64,000 nt of DNA, from contig BGKB01000064.1 in the NCBI GenBank assembly GCA_003116975.1, positions 62,001 through 126,000 of the forward strand. The letters are read 5' to 3'. Source of the DNA: Aurantiochytrium sp. KH105 (Eukaryota; Sar; Bigyra; Thraustochytrida; Thraustochytriidae). The notes beneath the pieces are model-generated. The model was given only the letters and a program-made list of their open reading frames with translations, was not told where the DNA came from and made no database searches. Positions 1 to 9,847 of the stretch are shown in pieces (the first letter of the stretch is position 1; every line of letters begins with the position of its first letter). A program made the position numbers and the translations under genes.

Positions 1-911
1 CGAGCGCGCGTCCGCAAGCAAGCTCCGCAAGCAAGCTCCGCAAGCAGGCGCTGCGCCTTTTGCGCTCGCGGCGAACAGCGAGTCTTCCTTCGGTCACGTT
101 GGCTCGCGACTCTGCTCTCCCTGCTCGGCTCTGTCTCTCTGCTCTCTCTGCTCTCTCTGCTCCCGGGACGCGCGAATGACGTGGCCAGGGACACGGATGC
201 AAGAGGCAGGCTTCGACACGGCCGCGCGGGCGCTGTGAAATGCGCGCGCGCAGAGGTGCAACTTGCGGCGGGGCAGAGGACCGGTTACCCGCCAGAAGAT
301 TGGCGGAGCAAGGGAGGGAGCGACGCGGGCAGAGTCGGGCAGGTTGGCCGGGACGTGAAGGCTGAATTTGCGTCCCTGCGAAGGTTCGACTGACAGTGAG
401 TGACTCGAACGGACGGGGAGATTGGCCTGGGCAGAGCAGGCCGCGATGTGTGGAGCTGGGTCACAAGTCAAGTCGGTCTGTTGCCCGCGGGGGGTGAGAA
501 GGGGGACTTGACAGTCGAAGATCATGGAGTCGCGGGAGCGAGGGAGTGTGGCCCTCCTTGACCAAAATCAAGAGCCTCAAATGTTGCAAAAACGACCATA
601 CACTACGATGGACACCGCAGTATCATTTGAAATTACGCCATGGACCACGGGCCTTGGAAAGCAAGTCTAAGCAGGGCAAGGCGACCTCGCATTGGTCCAA
701 AAAGGAAAGTAGTACGCATGCTCATAAAAAACTTGACTCAGACACTTTTTTGGGATTTTGGAGTGATAAAGGGGGGGAGGGGGGAGGGGGGGGGGGGGGG
801 GGGGGTCCATGAAGGGTGGAACGTGGGATCAAATCATTTGCTAGGGCTACCGTGCGATCGCGCGCGACGCAAAATTGTGCCATAAGGAGAACGCGACGCA
901 CGGTGAAGGTA
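1..911. other. Intergenic, no gene seen
   Basis: This is the 3' flank of the glycosyltransferase gene. It opens with three 13-bp tandem units (tccgcaagcaagc) at about 11-49 and contains a run of 20 G at 786-805. Short open frames on both strands look like composition artefacts, with no recognisable domain and biased Arg/Ala/Pro content. Confidence 0.6.
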
Positions 912-2348
912 TTATGACATGCCAAGATTGGCGCAGCGCACATGATAGAGAAACGCCTCCGAAGGCTGAATCACACGGACATGTGGGAGATCTCTCTCGT
1001 TGTAAACGTGCGTGAGAATGTCGATCCAGTGCACCTTAATCGACGTGTATGGCACGTTGGGTCTTACAAACAACTTTGTAAGACCTGTTTTGGCTTTCCC
1101 ACCCACGACAACCTTTTCCTCAGGTGGCGCGTTGCAAAATCGGGTGTCCTCACGGCCTTCGTCGTCGACCGGAGCAAGCATAAATAGCTGCATGATGTTG
1201 ATATCTGGCCTCACTGACTGGAAAATGTTCGCGGTCAAGTACTCGTCGAGGTCAAGAAAGCCTACCCAGCTAGGCTGCAGAGGCGAAACGCGGTCTAGGC
1301 AGTCCTTGCGAGTAAAAGACTGCAGGAAAGCCTTGGTGTTCCAGACTATCCAGCGCGACCAAATGCCATAATGGTCCTGAAAGACATCGCGAAGATCTAC
1401 AATTACGAGACTGCCCTCTCGCTTGTAGGTCTCGAGAACAGCCCGGTCCTTGATCCGCGATGTGCCCACTTCATACATGATGGTGGTTGCAATGCCGTGC
1501 TGGACATTGTTCTCCACAAAGTATGCAATGCTCTTGCCATACACTTGGTCAAAGAGCACACGACCGCACACGACGGGCTTGTCCTTGATCATATCTGCCC
1601 CGCGATCAGGAACATGTCCCACGCGAAGGGTCTGCGGCGAGCGTCCGTCAAAGCCGTAATCGTGGCGAAGCTCGTAGTGCTCAAAAGGGAGCACGCGTTT
1701 GATGGGCGATGCAAAGATGCAACGCAAGTGGACAGTGCGAAGAGGGTACCGCTCGTAGATGAGGTCTGACTTGAAAGCCTCCTTGAAGGCTTTAAAGTGG
1801 GACCATGTGCCCCGGTCCTCGTTCATGGGCACATTCTCCTCTGGCGCCATGGTCACCGCGACGGTGCCTACATAACACTCGTCCGTACCGTAGCGGCAAA
1901 CTCTGCACGTGCGGTCGTTGCCGGCCGACACGTCGCACCATCTGTTATCCGAACACATTTCCAGTTCGTACTCGAGTGAGCTGAGTCTCGCCACGACATT
2001 GGCACGGACCTCGTCGAGTTCTGGAGACCACCATGCAAGCACGGACTGCGCGAGGGCCTCTGCGCTCGTGCGGGTCGACCGCGGCATGCGAGAGACCTCG
2101 TCCGGGTGAATTCGCAACTTGTACCCTGGCAGTTTAGCCATGGCGGGCAGCGTCTCTTGGTGTCTTGCCGTAATGGCGCGGTAGTCAAACTCGAGCATGC
2201 GCCCGACCTGCACGCCTACGAGCAGCATCATGAGCAGCATGAGCACCTCGCGGCACCTCGAGGTTGTGCACGTGGATGTTTTCCTCATTTTCTTGACAAG
2301 CCGCGCGCTACTCCCGAGCGGCGCCCGGGGGGACCTGGGGGACATCAT
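912..2348 (-). CDS. GT92-like (DUF23) membrane glycosyltransferase
   Basis: Predicted 478-aa type II membrane protein. A basic N terminus is followed by a hydrophobic anchor (REVLMLLMMLLVGVQVG, roughly residues 33-50), then a luminal catalytic region. The segment FLDLDEYL in the C-terminal third is the D-x-D-like nucleotide-sugar/metal site expected of GT-A enzymes of the GT92/DUF23 group. The surrounding pattern (a VGTSRIKDRAV stretch, then Tyr/Trp-rich sequence) also fits that group. Such proteins act in the Golgi; the acceptor cannot be predicted. The open frame continues upstream to an ATG at 2948, but that extension is Arg/Ser/Pro-rich, contains an undetermined base and looks like 5' UTR, so I start at 2348; the ATG at 2288 is an alternative. 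Family assignment is from motif memory and is moderately sure. Confidence 0.75.
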   Translation of the reverse strand: MMSPRSPRAPLGSSARLVKKMRKTSTCTTSRCREVLMLLMMLLVGVQVGRMLEFDYRAITARHQETLPAMAKLPGYKLRIHPDEVSRMPRSTRTSAEALAQSVLAWWSPELDEVRANVVARLSSLEYELEMCSDNRWCDVSAGNDRTCRVCRYGTDECYVGTVAVTMAPEENVPMNEDRGTWSHFKAFKEAFKSDLIYERYPLRTVHLRCIFASPIKRVLPFEHYELRHDYGFDGRSPQTLRVGHVPDRGADMIKDKPVVCGRVLFDQVYGKSIAYFVENNVQHGIATTIMYEVGTSRIKDRAVLETYKREGSLVIVDLRDVFQDHYGIWSRWIVWNTKAFLQSFTRKDCLDRVSPLQPSWVGFLDLDEYLTANIFQSVRPDINIMQLFMLAPVDDEGREDTRFCNAPPEEKVVVGGKAKTGLTKLFVRPNVPYTSIKVHWIDILTHVYNERDLPHVRVIQPSEAFLYHVRCANLGMS

Positions 2349-3186
2349 CTCCGCCAGAACGGCGCCGCCGCCGCGGCCCTCCGGCCTCCCGCGCGCGCGC
2401 CGCGCTCCCTCGCGCGCCCGCGGGCCAAGGGGTCCAGGTTCGAGGTCAGCGCAGCGCTTCCCTCCCTCGCACCGCGTGTGCCCGCCCACCCGCCCACCCG
2501 GCAGACCCGGTCGCCGGGAGCGAAGACTGCCGCCGCGATGCGATGCGCTGCGCCGCGCCGCCCGCCGCCCNGTCGCCGCGAGGCCGGCGCCCGAGGGCCG
2601 ACGCGCGGAGTCGCCGCCGGCCGCTGGCTCGCGCGTGTCCTCGGCGCACACGTGCACACCGGAGCTGGGCCGCTCTTGCAAAGACAGGCAGAGACGCGGA
2701 CTCGGAGCTGGCGGGTGGTAGTAACGGCCTCGAGATCCCCAGGCCGTCTTGGAGTGGTGTGGAAGGCAACTCGGAGTTGGAAGAGCCCGACCGCGACGGG
2801 AGCGACGAGAGCGGCTGCGGCTTGGACGGCAACCCGACGAGACGAGACCCCAGAAGAGGGCCCACTCCCGGACCTGGAGGAGAGAAGACTTTGGGACGGT
2901 TAGTATGAAGGACTGAGTATAGGGTTGTGGGCCTGGCCGCGATCGCATACATCGTTTGCAGATATAAAGTCATCAACACTCCCGCAAAATTGGACATGAA
3001 AAGGCTATTTCAGCTCTTTGAAGCTAGTCACCAATGCTGACTAGGCCCAGTCTCAAACCTTCAAAAGAGGGCTATGCGAAGGCCGTGAGCAAATTTACTT
3101 CAAAGTATCTCGCAGAACAAAAACAGAAAATTTGATGAAAAAAGCAAATGTGGAGAAAGGTATAAACTGGGTCGCTTGCGTCACGG
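2349..3186. other. GC-rich 5' flank of the glycosyltransferase
   Basis: Very GC-rich leader or promoter region holding the only ambiguous base in the window (n at 2571). The part nearest 3187 is AT-richer and is the 3' flank of the large surface-protein gene. No separate gene is supported here. Confidence 0.5.
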
Positions 3187-6100
3187 TCACGCTGCTGCAT
3201 GCATCGAATTGGTACTCTCCAATTGGGCATGCATTTCGGTATTCATGCCGACCGCATCTGAAGCAGCGCCGCGGTGGTTGCCCTGCCCGTGCCGGCGCCG
3301 TCGAAAGATGAGAGAGGCTGCAGCAACGACCGCGACAACGCCCGCAGTCCCACCAAGCCCAATGCCAAGCATCGAAGAGTCGGCGTCGCTGCCATCATCA
3401 TCCTCGCTCTCCACATAAGACGAGGCGACGGCCGCATCGCTTGGAAGAACCCGAGCATAGGCGACTGCCACCGCAGCGCGCCGCTCCGAATCCGTTTGCG
3501 TGCCCCACTGGGCCAATGTCGCCGTGTCCTCGCCGTGCTCTGGCAGAGTAGGCACCACAAAAGTCCTGCTCACGCTGCCATCAGCGAGCGCACGACGACG
3601 GCCTCCTGCGGTGATCACCTCTGCGACATTTCCGTGCAAGTCATGCACGCCTCGAAGCTCCATCGTGACGGTCGTGTTACTCCACAGCGCCACCGCAGCA
3701 GCGTCGGCAGTCTCCATCACGACCGTGAGGTCATACAGTCGCGAAGCACACGAAATGCTTGTTGTCGCGCTGAGCTCTCCCGAAGCGTCCGTGATGATCG
3801 CCTCGAGATCCGCGTGACCGCAATCCACAGGCTCATCGAAGCGAAAGTTCACCACTGGAAAAGAGGATGTCGCCACACGCACCTTGCTCGCGGGCGCCCA
3901 GGCCATGAGAACGGGCCCGATGGTGTCCAAAACGCCAAGTCGCTGACTCGACCGCGTCGAGCCCACGCTGCGGCCCTCGACCGCGCACGAAGCACGGAGC
4001 TCGAACAAGAATCTTCCTTGCGACGAGGTCTTCGCCTGCAGCTCAGCAGCAGTCAGATCCATCGCCGTGCTCCCGGCCGCAAAGCTCGTAACTTCGAACC
4101 AGTCCCCAAACGTCGCAGACCCATCGTACCGAGCCGCCCACAGCGACACCGTCGAGGTCACCGACGAGTCTGAAGCGGATCCGCGCGAGAATGCAATCGG
4201 AGTCGTCGGCAAATCCGAAGTCAGCGCCCATGTGGCGGTGGCATCAGTGAGCGTTCCCGCCCAGCTGATCGTCGGACACGTCGAGGCCCAGTTGAGATCA
4301 AACGGCAACGTGCGCGATACTTCGTCGTCGCAGACCGAAGTGACTTCGATATTGACGGTCGTGGAGCGGATGCGCTCATCGAGACGCTCGTAAAAGACGG
4401 TTACTGGATGCTGGCGGCGAGCCTGCACATCAATCTCGACGATCTGGTTCAGACTTGTGCCAGCGACGCTGTACACGATGCCGCCCGTTGCGCTCTGCGC
4501 GTCCACCGAGATCGCAAGAGTGACGTAGTCGCTGCTCACGGGCATCGAGGACGTGTCGATATAGAACGAGAAGCTGCCCGTGTTTTCGGTCAGCTCAATG
4601 GCCGGTTTCTCGTTGTACGTCAGAGCAATTACCTCACGGGCGTCGGTGCCAGGAATGTTGGGGCACGAGGTGAGCCCGCCGCACACGCGGTAGACGTGCG
4701 TACCGCTAAAAGGAGACCGGAAGAGCTCGACACAAATCGAGTTGCCGTCGCCGGCCAGCGCAAGATGCGTCGAAATCGACGTCGACATGGCCTCTCCTTC
4801 GGTCGTCACTCGCTCCACTGAGGTGGTCTGCACAACGGAAGTCTCGTACGACACGTTAGATGTAGCCTTCAGCGACACAAACCAAAAGTGGACAGAAGCA
4901 CTCGCGGAGACGCTCAGAGACACGTCGCGACTACTTGAGCTGGAGAACGACTCGTAGTCGACAACGGAGTCGACCTGGCCAGACACGCTGTCGACAATGT
5001 CAATGTCAGCGTCGCTGATCTGGATGCGATTGACCGCAGTCGTCGTCCCTTCGAATAGATTTTGGCCGGCAAGATCAATCGGATTCTCGAGCGCCGCCAA
5101 GTAATCGTTTTCCCAATGCTGGAGCAGAGACAGCCAGCGCTCGCGCTCAAGTCTAGCCTGTGCGACCAGATCCGCCGACTCTGCATTGTCGCCTTCAACC
5201 TCGATGGTCCGTTCAATCAGGTCCAAAGAGTCCTCGCACGCGCGTCGCGTTTGGACCACCATCGACGCAACCTGATTGCCCCAGGCGATCGAGTCTGCAG
5301 AGGTCACCATGCACGTCTCTTCGTCAAACGACAGGTGCACTGCCTCCGAGAACTGCGCCACGCTGCCGATGAACATGACCTGATCTACCGCACTGCCCGT
5401 CTCAGCGCTCGACGTGGTGAGCGTGAAAGAGCGAGATGTGGTGCTCACTTCAACCTGATCGTCGTAAGACTCGACCTGCGTGTCGACTTCGCCGAAGCCA
5501 AGGCCAGCAGAGGTTTCCACAGAAGCGAATGACGAGCCTACGCTTGCGGAGACCGTGACCCCGGTGTGCATTCCCGATTCTGTCTCCACAATCGCCTGCG
5601 CCGAAGTCTGCACAGCAAACGAGCCCTCAAAGCTCATGCTCGCATACGATCCATCGCCTCCAGGAGGAGCGTAGAGGTAGTGCAGCGGAATAGAGTCCTC
5701 GCTGGAGAAGACGATGGTCGAGCTCTCGCGAATGCTCTTGTCGCCGAGAATAAGAGCGTCAAGGGTTGCTTCGAGACCGGCGGTCGCATTGTCCCAGACC
5801 CTGGGGTTCCGCATGCTAAAGTCCACCGAGCGGATGAACTCGGCAACCCCATGAGAAGCGCCGTCTCCAAGCGGTCGCTGCGGCTCTCCACACACAACGC
5901 TCGCAGTCGTGACGGATCGGTTCTCGTGGTTGACCTCGGCAACTGCAAACGCGAACTCGCAGGGAGCATTCGGATCGCAATCCACATCGATCTCAGGCGC
6001 CAGATTGCTGACCACCTTCACGACTGTCCCGCCAGGAAGAGTTCCGCACGTTTCGCTCTTGTACGTCTGCGTCGATGTGATGCGAATCGGGATCGTGCGG

Positions 6101-8877
6101 CCTCCCTCGATGATGGTGTCAAAGGGCACTTCAGTGCACGATGCCGTACTGAAGAAAAGATTTCCGGCACGCACAGACAAGTCGATCACGGGGATGGGCT
6201 GATGGAGCATCTCCATGAGGCCATCCTCCATATCCAGACTCGCGTATCTTGCGTCACTCGTGGGGAACTGGTATTCGAAGCTCGTCTGCACGTCTTCGTC
6301 GTCCGGAAAGTCAAGACTCAAAGTATAGTTGGCAGCAGGCAATGTCCAATCGTTGATGACATCCAAAGTGGTCCGAGCGAGCTCCACGCCAGGACATGCG
6401 TGTACTTGTATGGCAACATCTACGGTGCCCACGCCGAAATCGCACTCGGTTGCGCCAGCTCGAAGGCGGAGAACACGCTGCGTCGTGTCGCTGATCTCGA
6501 GGTTGGCAAGGTTGTCGCTAACCTGTCGCCCCGAGCCGCTCAGCAACGCACTTGTGACGGCGTCGCCGGAGTCGGTGGCATCAAAAGTATGATCGCCGTA
6601 GGTGAGGACAAGTTGCGTCTGCGTGTTGATGGGCACATTGAGCGCAAAGCTACCATTGGTCATGGACGAGGTCGTATAAGCAATGACTTGATCAGTTGCG
6701 ACGTTGATTGCTTCCACGAGAACGCCTCCAACGTGGCAAGAGCCGGCACTTTCAAAAGTCTGCGTAATCGTTCCTTCAAGCGTGCGGCTGAGAATGTCGA
6801 CGAGGCGGAGCTGGCGTGTCTCCAGGTGCGTGAGGGAGAATATTGCAGGAAGGCTTCGTACGTTGTCCACGGTACACTCGACATCATCATCGTCTGGGCA
6901 GAGCTTGATGTCGGTCTCAATGCCCGTCTTGGACGCGCTCACAAAGGTGATGCTTGAGTCAACGCCATGGAACGCCACGTTGTCGTCGAAGATCTCGAGC
7001 GTGACCTCCCCAGTCGCATCGGTAACAGCCTGAAACGTGTCTTCGCTCGTGCCGATCTTGTATTCCAGAACAACGTCTTGGGACCCGGAGGCGGCATTGA
7101 TATCGTTCACAAGAACGTTACCACGGGCAACGAGACTGATCGTTTGCGTCACGCAGGACCGTGCAGACTCTTTGGGCTCATCTGGTTGCGTCTCGGATAG
7201 ATCGGCCCAAGTCAAGGGCTTGTTCAGCTCGCGCCAGGTGAGCTCCAAACAGGCCGTGAACTCGTCACCTACACGCAAGTTCGGATCGAGAGCGAGTCGA
7301 GGAGCGTTGTCTCCAGCCGAGCCGCAATCGGCGAGATAGTTTGTCCAACTTGTCGCAGTCGAGTCTCCCACGCTGCTGTTGACGACGAGTCTGTACTCTT
7401 CGACAATCGAGGTTCTAATCATCTCGGTGAAGGAAGATTTGACATGAACAGAGTCCTGGGCTGCGGAGCTCGCGGGCGGTACAGAAAGGACCAGTTTCCA
7501 GCCACCTGCTTGCTCTGCGTTCGTAGGAATTGCATACGCAGAGAAATCGAAGTCGGTAGGCTCCTCAAAAGCCAGCGCGCTGAGCTTTTCGCCAAGAGCG
7601 GAGTCCCGGCACACGTGGTGCTCGCAGCCAGTACCGCTATAATCAGCGTCGCAGCGATTCTCACTGCTTGGATCCAAGGGCGTGGATAGACCCTCGACGC
7701 CGCAGAACTTCCCAGCCTCGCATGCAGTCTTTTCACCCTCGTAGCAATAGTAGCCCTTGGGACAGATGTAGCAGCTGTCAATGCCGTTGGCTGGATCGGT
7801 GTCGCTGATGTAGTATCCGGGAAAGCAGGTGTGGCAATCTTTCATTCCTGCGTAGATGTCTTCGTTGGGCGATTCATATTCATTCTTGTAGGCGTCTGCA
7901 GTTTTGAGCCAGCATCGGTTGCGATTCCGGGCATAGACCCACACCACACAATCAGACTCCTCTTGGCACCAGCGACGGCACTCGTGGGGATCAGAAAAGC
8001 CAGTGTCAGTTTTCAGATCAGCACCTGGCCAGTTGTAATGGTGTTTCATGCATCCAGGTGCTTGGTAAAGGTTGGCCACGTCCCGGGCTACGTTTTCCTT
8101 GTTGAAGTCTTTGTCGCAGTACATGTTACCTGTGACTCTTGTATTGCCCTGCGAAGGGTTCACATTTGTGAAGCTCCCACTGGTACCTGGTCTCTTCTGA
8201 TGCACCGTGCATGCGTTGTCTTTTGAATTGTACTCATAGGCGATGCAAGGGTAGTGATTTCCATTCGCTGCCCATCCTTGATTGGCCCTTGACCAGCTGC
8301 AAATGTAGGGCGAGCTCTTCACTTGAACGTTGAGCTTGTCCGGGGAGTTCCCATTCTTCTCGTGGAGGTACTGCGACTGGATGTAATCTTTGTACTCGAA
8401 TCTCGCTTTGACGGGAAGGTAATTGGAACTAGCGTCTCCCTGGTGCACAGTGCCTTTGTAGCACGGCCATGCTTTCCAACTTTCTGTATTGTCATGTATG
8501 AACGAGTTATAGTCGCCGGTCCTTCTCGCAGTACAAGACTCTCCTGGGTCTGCGAACTGTGCAACTTGCAGGTAGCAGCCTTCGTGGCGAAAGGCAGCAT
8601 CCCAACCATCGTTGTTCCAGAGCTCTATACCTCGACGCTTTGATGCTTTCCACCAGTTCATGCACTTGTCGCGACATTGACCTGCGCTTGATGCTCCAAC
8701 ATTCTTCATGACACTATTGCTAGGCCAGCTCGGCGTTCCTAGTATAGCACATCCAGGAAACTTGTTGATGATGGCTTGACGGTTGGCGACTTTCTGGATC
8801 TTGAGTCCATGCGTGCTGACGGCGCCAAGAAGATTGGCGACGAGAGCCCATAGCACGAATGCAAACATCTCTCTCAT
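3187..8877 (-). CDS. Giant secreted/type I surface protein with PAN-like and Cys-rich modules
   Basis: Single-exon gene for a 1,896-aa protein. Residues 1-22 form a signal peptide (hydrophobic FAFVLWALVANLLGAV). The next ~350 residues hold about three Cys-rich modules resembling PAN/apple folds, for example SDPHECRRWCQEESDC. Then comes a Cys-rich stretch typical of ephrin/TNFR-like repeats (CFPGYY, CYICPKGYYC, CEAGKFC) and an EGF-like end. A very long, beta-rich, Thr/Ser/Val-rich ectodomain follows, then one transmembrane helix near residues 1833-1857 (GGTAGVVAVVAAASLIF) and a basic RRRR stop-transfer. The cytoplasmic tail is about 38 residues. I infer an adhesion or surface-receptor role; no enzyme motif is seen. 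A copia LTR begins 284 bp upstream of the start codon. Confidence 0.85.
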   Translation of the reverse strand: MREMFAFVLWALVANLLGAVSTHGLKIQKVANRQAIINKFPGCAILGTPSWPSNSVMKNVGASSAGQCRDKCMNWWKASKRRGIELWNNDGWDAAFRHEGCYLQVAQFADPGESCTARRTGDYNSFIHDNTESWKAWPCYKGTVHQGDASSNYLPVKARFEYKDYIQSQYLHEKNGNSPDKLNVQVKSSPYICSWSRANQGWAANGNHYPCIAYEYNSKDNACTVHQKRPGTSGSFTNVNPSQGNTRVTGNMYCDKDFNKENVARDVANLYQAPGCMKHHYNWPGADLKTDTGFSDPHECRRWCQEESDCVVWVYARNRNRCWLKTADAYKNEYESPNEDIYAGMKDCHTCFPGYYISDTDPANGIDSCYICPKGYYCYEGEKTACEAGKFCGVEGLSTPLDPSSENRCDADYSGTGCEHHVCRDSALGEKLSALAFEEPTDFDFSAYAIPTNAEQAGGWKLVLSVPPASSAAQDSVHVKSSFTEMIRTSIVEEYRLVVNSSVGDSTATSWTNYLADCGSAGDNAPRLALDPNLRVGDEFTACLELTWRELNKPLTWADLSETQPDEPKESARSCVTQTISLVARGNVLVNDINAASGSQDVVLEYKIGTSEDTFQAVTDATGEVTLEIFDDNVAFHGVDSSITFVSASKTGIETDIKLCPDDDDVECTVDNVRSLPAIFSLTHLETRQLRLVDILSRTLEGTITQTFESAGSCHVGGVLVEAINVATDQVIAYTTSSMTNGSFALNVPINTQTQLVLTYGDHTFDATDSGDAVTSALLSGSGRQVSDNLANLEISDTTQRVLRLRAGATECDFGVGTVDVAIQVHACPGVELARTTLDVINDWTLPAANYTLSLDFPDDEDVQTSFEYQFPTSDARYASLDMEDGLMEMLHQPIPVIDLSVRAGNLFFSTASCTEVPFDTIIEGGRTIPIRITSTQTYKSETCGTLPGGTVVKVVSNLAPEIDVDCDPNAPCEFAFAVAEVNHENRSVTTASVVCGEPQRPLGDGASHGVAEFIRSVDFSMRNPRVWDNATAGLEATLDALILGDKSIRESSTIVFSSEDSIPLHYLYAPPGGDGSYASMSFEGSFAVQTSAQAIVETESGMHTGVTVSASVGSSFASVETSAGLGFGEVDTQVESYDDQVEVSTTSRSFTLTTSSAETGSAVDQVMFIGSVAQFSEAVHLSFDEETCMVTSADSIAWGNQVASMVVQTRRACEDSLDLIERTIEVEGDNAESADLVAQARLERERWLSLLQHWENDYLAALENPIDLAGQNLFEGTTTAVNRIQISDADIDIVDSVSGQVDSVVDYESFSSSSSRDVSLSVSASASVHFWFVSLKATSNVSYETSVVQTTSVERVTTEGEAMSTSISTHLALAGDGNSICVELFRSPFSGTHVYRVCGGLTSCPNIPGTDAREVIALTYNEKPAIELTENTGSFSFYIDTSSMPVSSDYVTLAISVDAQSATGGIVYSVAGTSLNQIVEIDVQARRQHPVTVFYERLDERIRSTTVNIEVTSVCDDEVSRTLPFDLNWASTCPTISWAGTLTDATATWALTSDLPTTPIAFSRGSASDSSVTSTVSLWAARYDGSATFGDWFEVTSFAAGSTAMDLTAAELQAKTSSQGRFLFELRASCAVEGRSVGSTRSSQRLGVLDTIGPVLMAWAPASKVRVATSSFPVVNFRFDEPVDCGHADLEAIITDASGELSATTSISCASRLYDLTVVMETADAAAVALWSNTTVTMELRGVHDLHGNVAEVITAGGRRRALADGSVSRTFVVPTLPEHGEDTATLAQWGTQTDSERRAAVAVAYARVLPSDAAVASSYVESEDDDGSDADSSMLGIGLGGTAGVVAVVAAASLIFRRRRHGQGNHRGAASDAVGMNTEMHAQLESTNSMHAAA

Positions 8878-9156
8878 TGTTCCCTCTATTCTTGGTCCTC
8901 GGTGGTGATTGCGATTTGCAGCAGCCGGCTGTCGTTGACACCTCTTTGAACATCTTCTGCTTACTACATTCGAGCTGCTTTTGAGCTACGCATTGTTTGG
9001 CGCGAAATCGGGCGCATGCTCGTTTCCGTTCCTTTTTCGTTATCAAGTGCTCCAGTCTCATCTGTCACAGCACGCGCAGTGATCCGCGCAATTCCTTTCC
9101 TTTTTCGCTCACGCGCAGCGATCGCAGCCTTGGCTCGTCAGATCGGTGGTGCACGC
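8878..9156. other. 5' flank of surface-protein gene, left flank of copia element
   Basis: Contains a short repeated motif (tcctttttcg at about 9030 and 9100, and two acgcgcagtgat/acgcgcagcgat copies). Its right end (9145-9161) matches 15146-15162 and is the left half of a duplicated sequence that the retrotransposon split. Confidence 0.5.
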
Positions 9157-9161
9157 CGCGG
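9157..9161. repeat. Target-site duplication, left copy (CGCGG)
   Basis: The five bases CGCGG directly precede the 5' LTR and recur directly after the 3' LTR at 14933-14937. Five bp is the usual Ty1/copia duplication length. Confidence 0.9.
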
Positions 9162-9500
9162 TGTCGTTATCCAGGGTCTGAGGAGAGTAAAGACGAAGAC
9201 ATACAAATACGAACAGTGGCCACAGTGCTAGTCTTACCGTTCTTCCAAGAAGAGGATATCCTCTACTCCTGCTGAGCCAGTACGAGTCAAGAAGCCGTTA
9301 GGGCTAGGGTTCTCGAGGACCCTGCCTGATACCATGGCCGAGCAAGAACCACAAGCTACCAGGGCTAGGGTTCCACGGACCCTGGCCACAAAGCAAGATC
9401 GCTCAGCAAACCAATCCCTCAAAAACAGATACAACTACATCGTACTAAGCAACAAGCATCTTACAAGGACTCTCAGTCAGTCCTTCCTATATCAACAACA
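9162..9500 (+). repeat. 5' LTR
   Basis: 339 bp, TGTCGTTATC...ATCAACAACA. It contains two copies of a GGGCTAGGGTTC...GGACCCTG motif (about 9300-9324 and 9361-9384). In each, AGGGT and ACCCT arms could pair, so LTR RNA may form two small hairpins. The short ATG frame at 9334 is not considered a gene. Confidence 0.95.
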
Positions 9501-9512
9501 GGTTATGGGCCC
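9501..9512 (+). other. Primer-binding site, half-tRNA-iMet type
   Basis: GGTTATGGGCCC starts on the first base after the 5' LTR. It is the reverse complement of the conserved eukaryotic initiator-tRNA anticodon region (GGGCCCATAACC). This is the arrangement known from Drosophila copia, where an internal fragment of tRNA-iMet, not its 3' CCA end, primes minus-strand synthesis. The host's own tRNA is not in the window, so the match is to the generally conserved sequence. Confidence 0.85.
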
Positions 9513-9847
9513 CAATTCTCACGCTCAAGCGGGAGTCCGCCCTCCCGCGAGCTACCCGTCCTCGGCACGCGTCCGCCCGTGCTTCCCCCCTCTCGCGTGA
9601 TCCGTTCGCGCATCGCACATCGTACGCTCTGTCCGTACACCCCCCCCTTTTTTCCCTTTACACGCTCTGTCCGTGACGCCGACAGTCACAGTCGCAGTCG
9701 GCCCGGCTCTGCACGTCCCTGCCCGTGCCCGCCCTTTCTTCTCTCTCGCGTGCGCGCTCTGCCCGCGCTCTTCCGCTATCTCTCACGCGCGCCTCTGCCC
9801 GCGCTCTTCCGCTCTTTCTTTCATCTTTCTTTCTTTTCCCATCCGAG

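Noticed and set aside
786-805. Poly-G run as a biological signal
   Set aside because: Probably a simple homopolymer, and prone to assembly error; the same applies to the C run at 54203-54220.
5566-6957. 463-codon + frame opposite the giant surface protein
   Set aside because: The - strand gene has a signal peptide, Cys modules and a membrane anchor; the antisense product has none and is His/Arg-rich.
9725-9847. N-terminal extension of gag-pol
   Set aside because: No ATG is apparent in a good position, and the sequence is Arg/Ala/Leu-rich leader; MAETVPSDD at 9848 is a better start.
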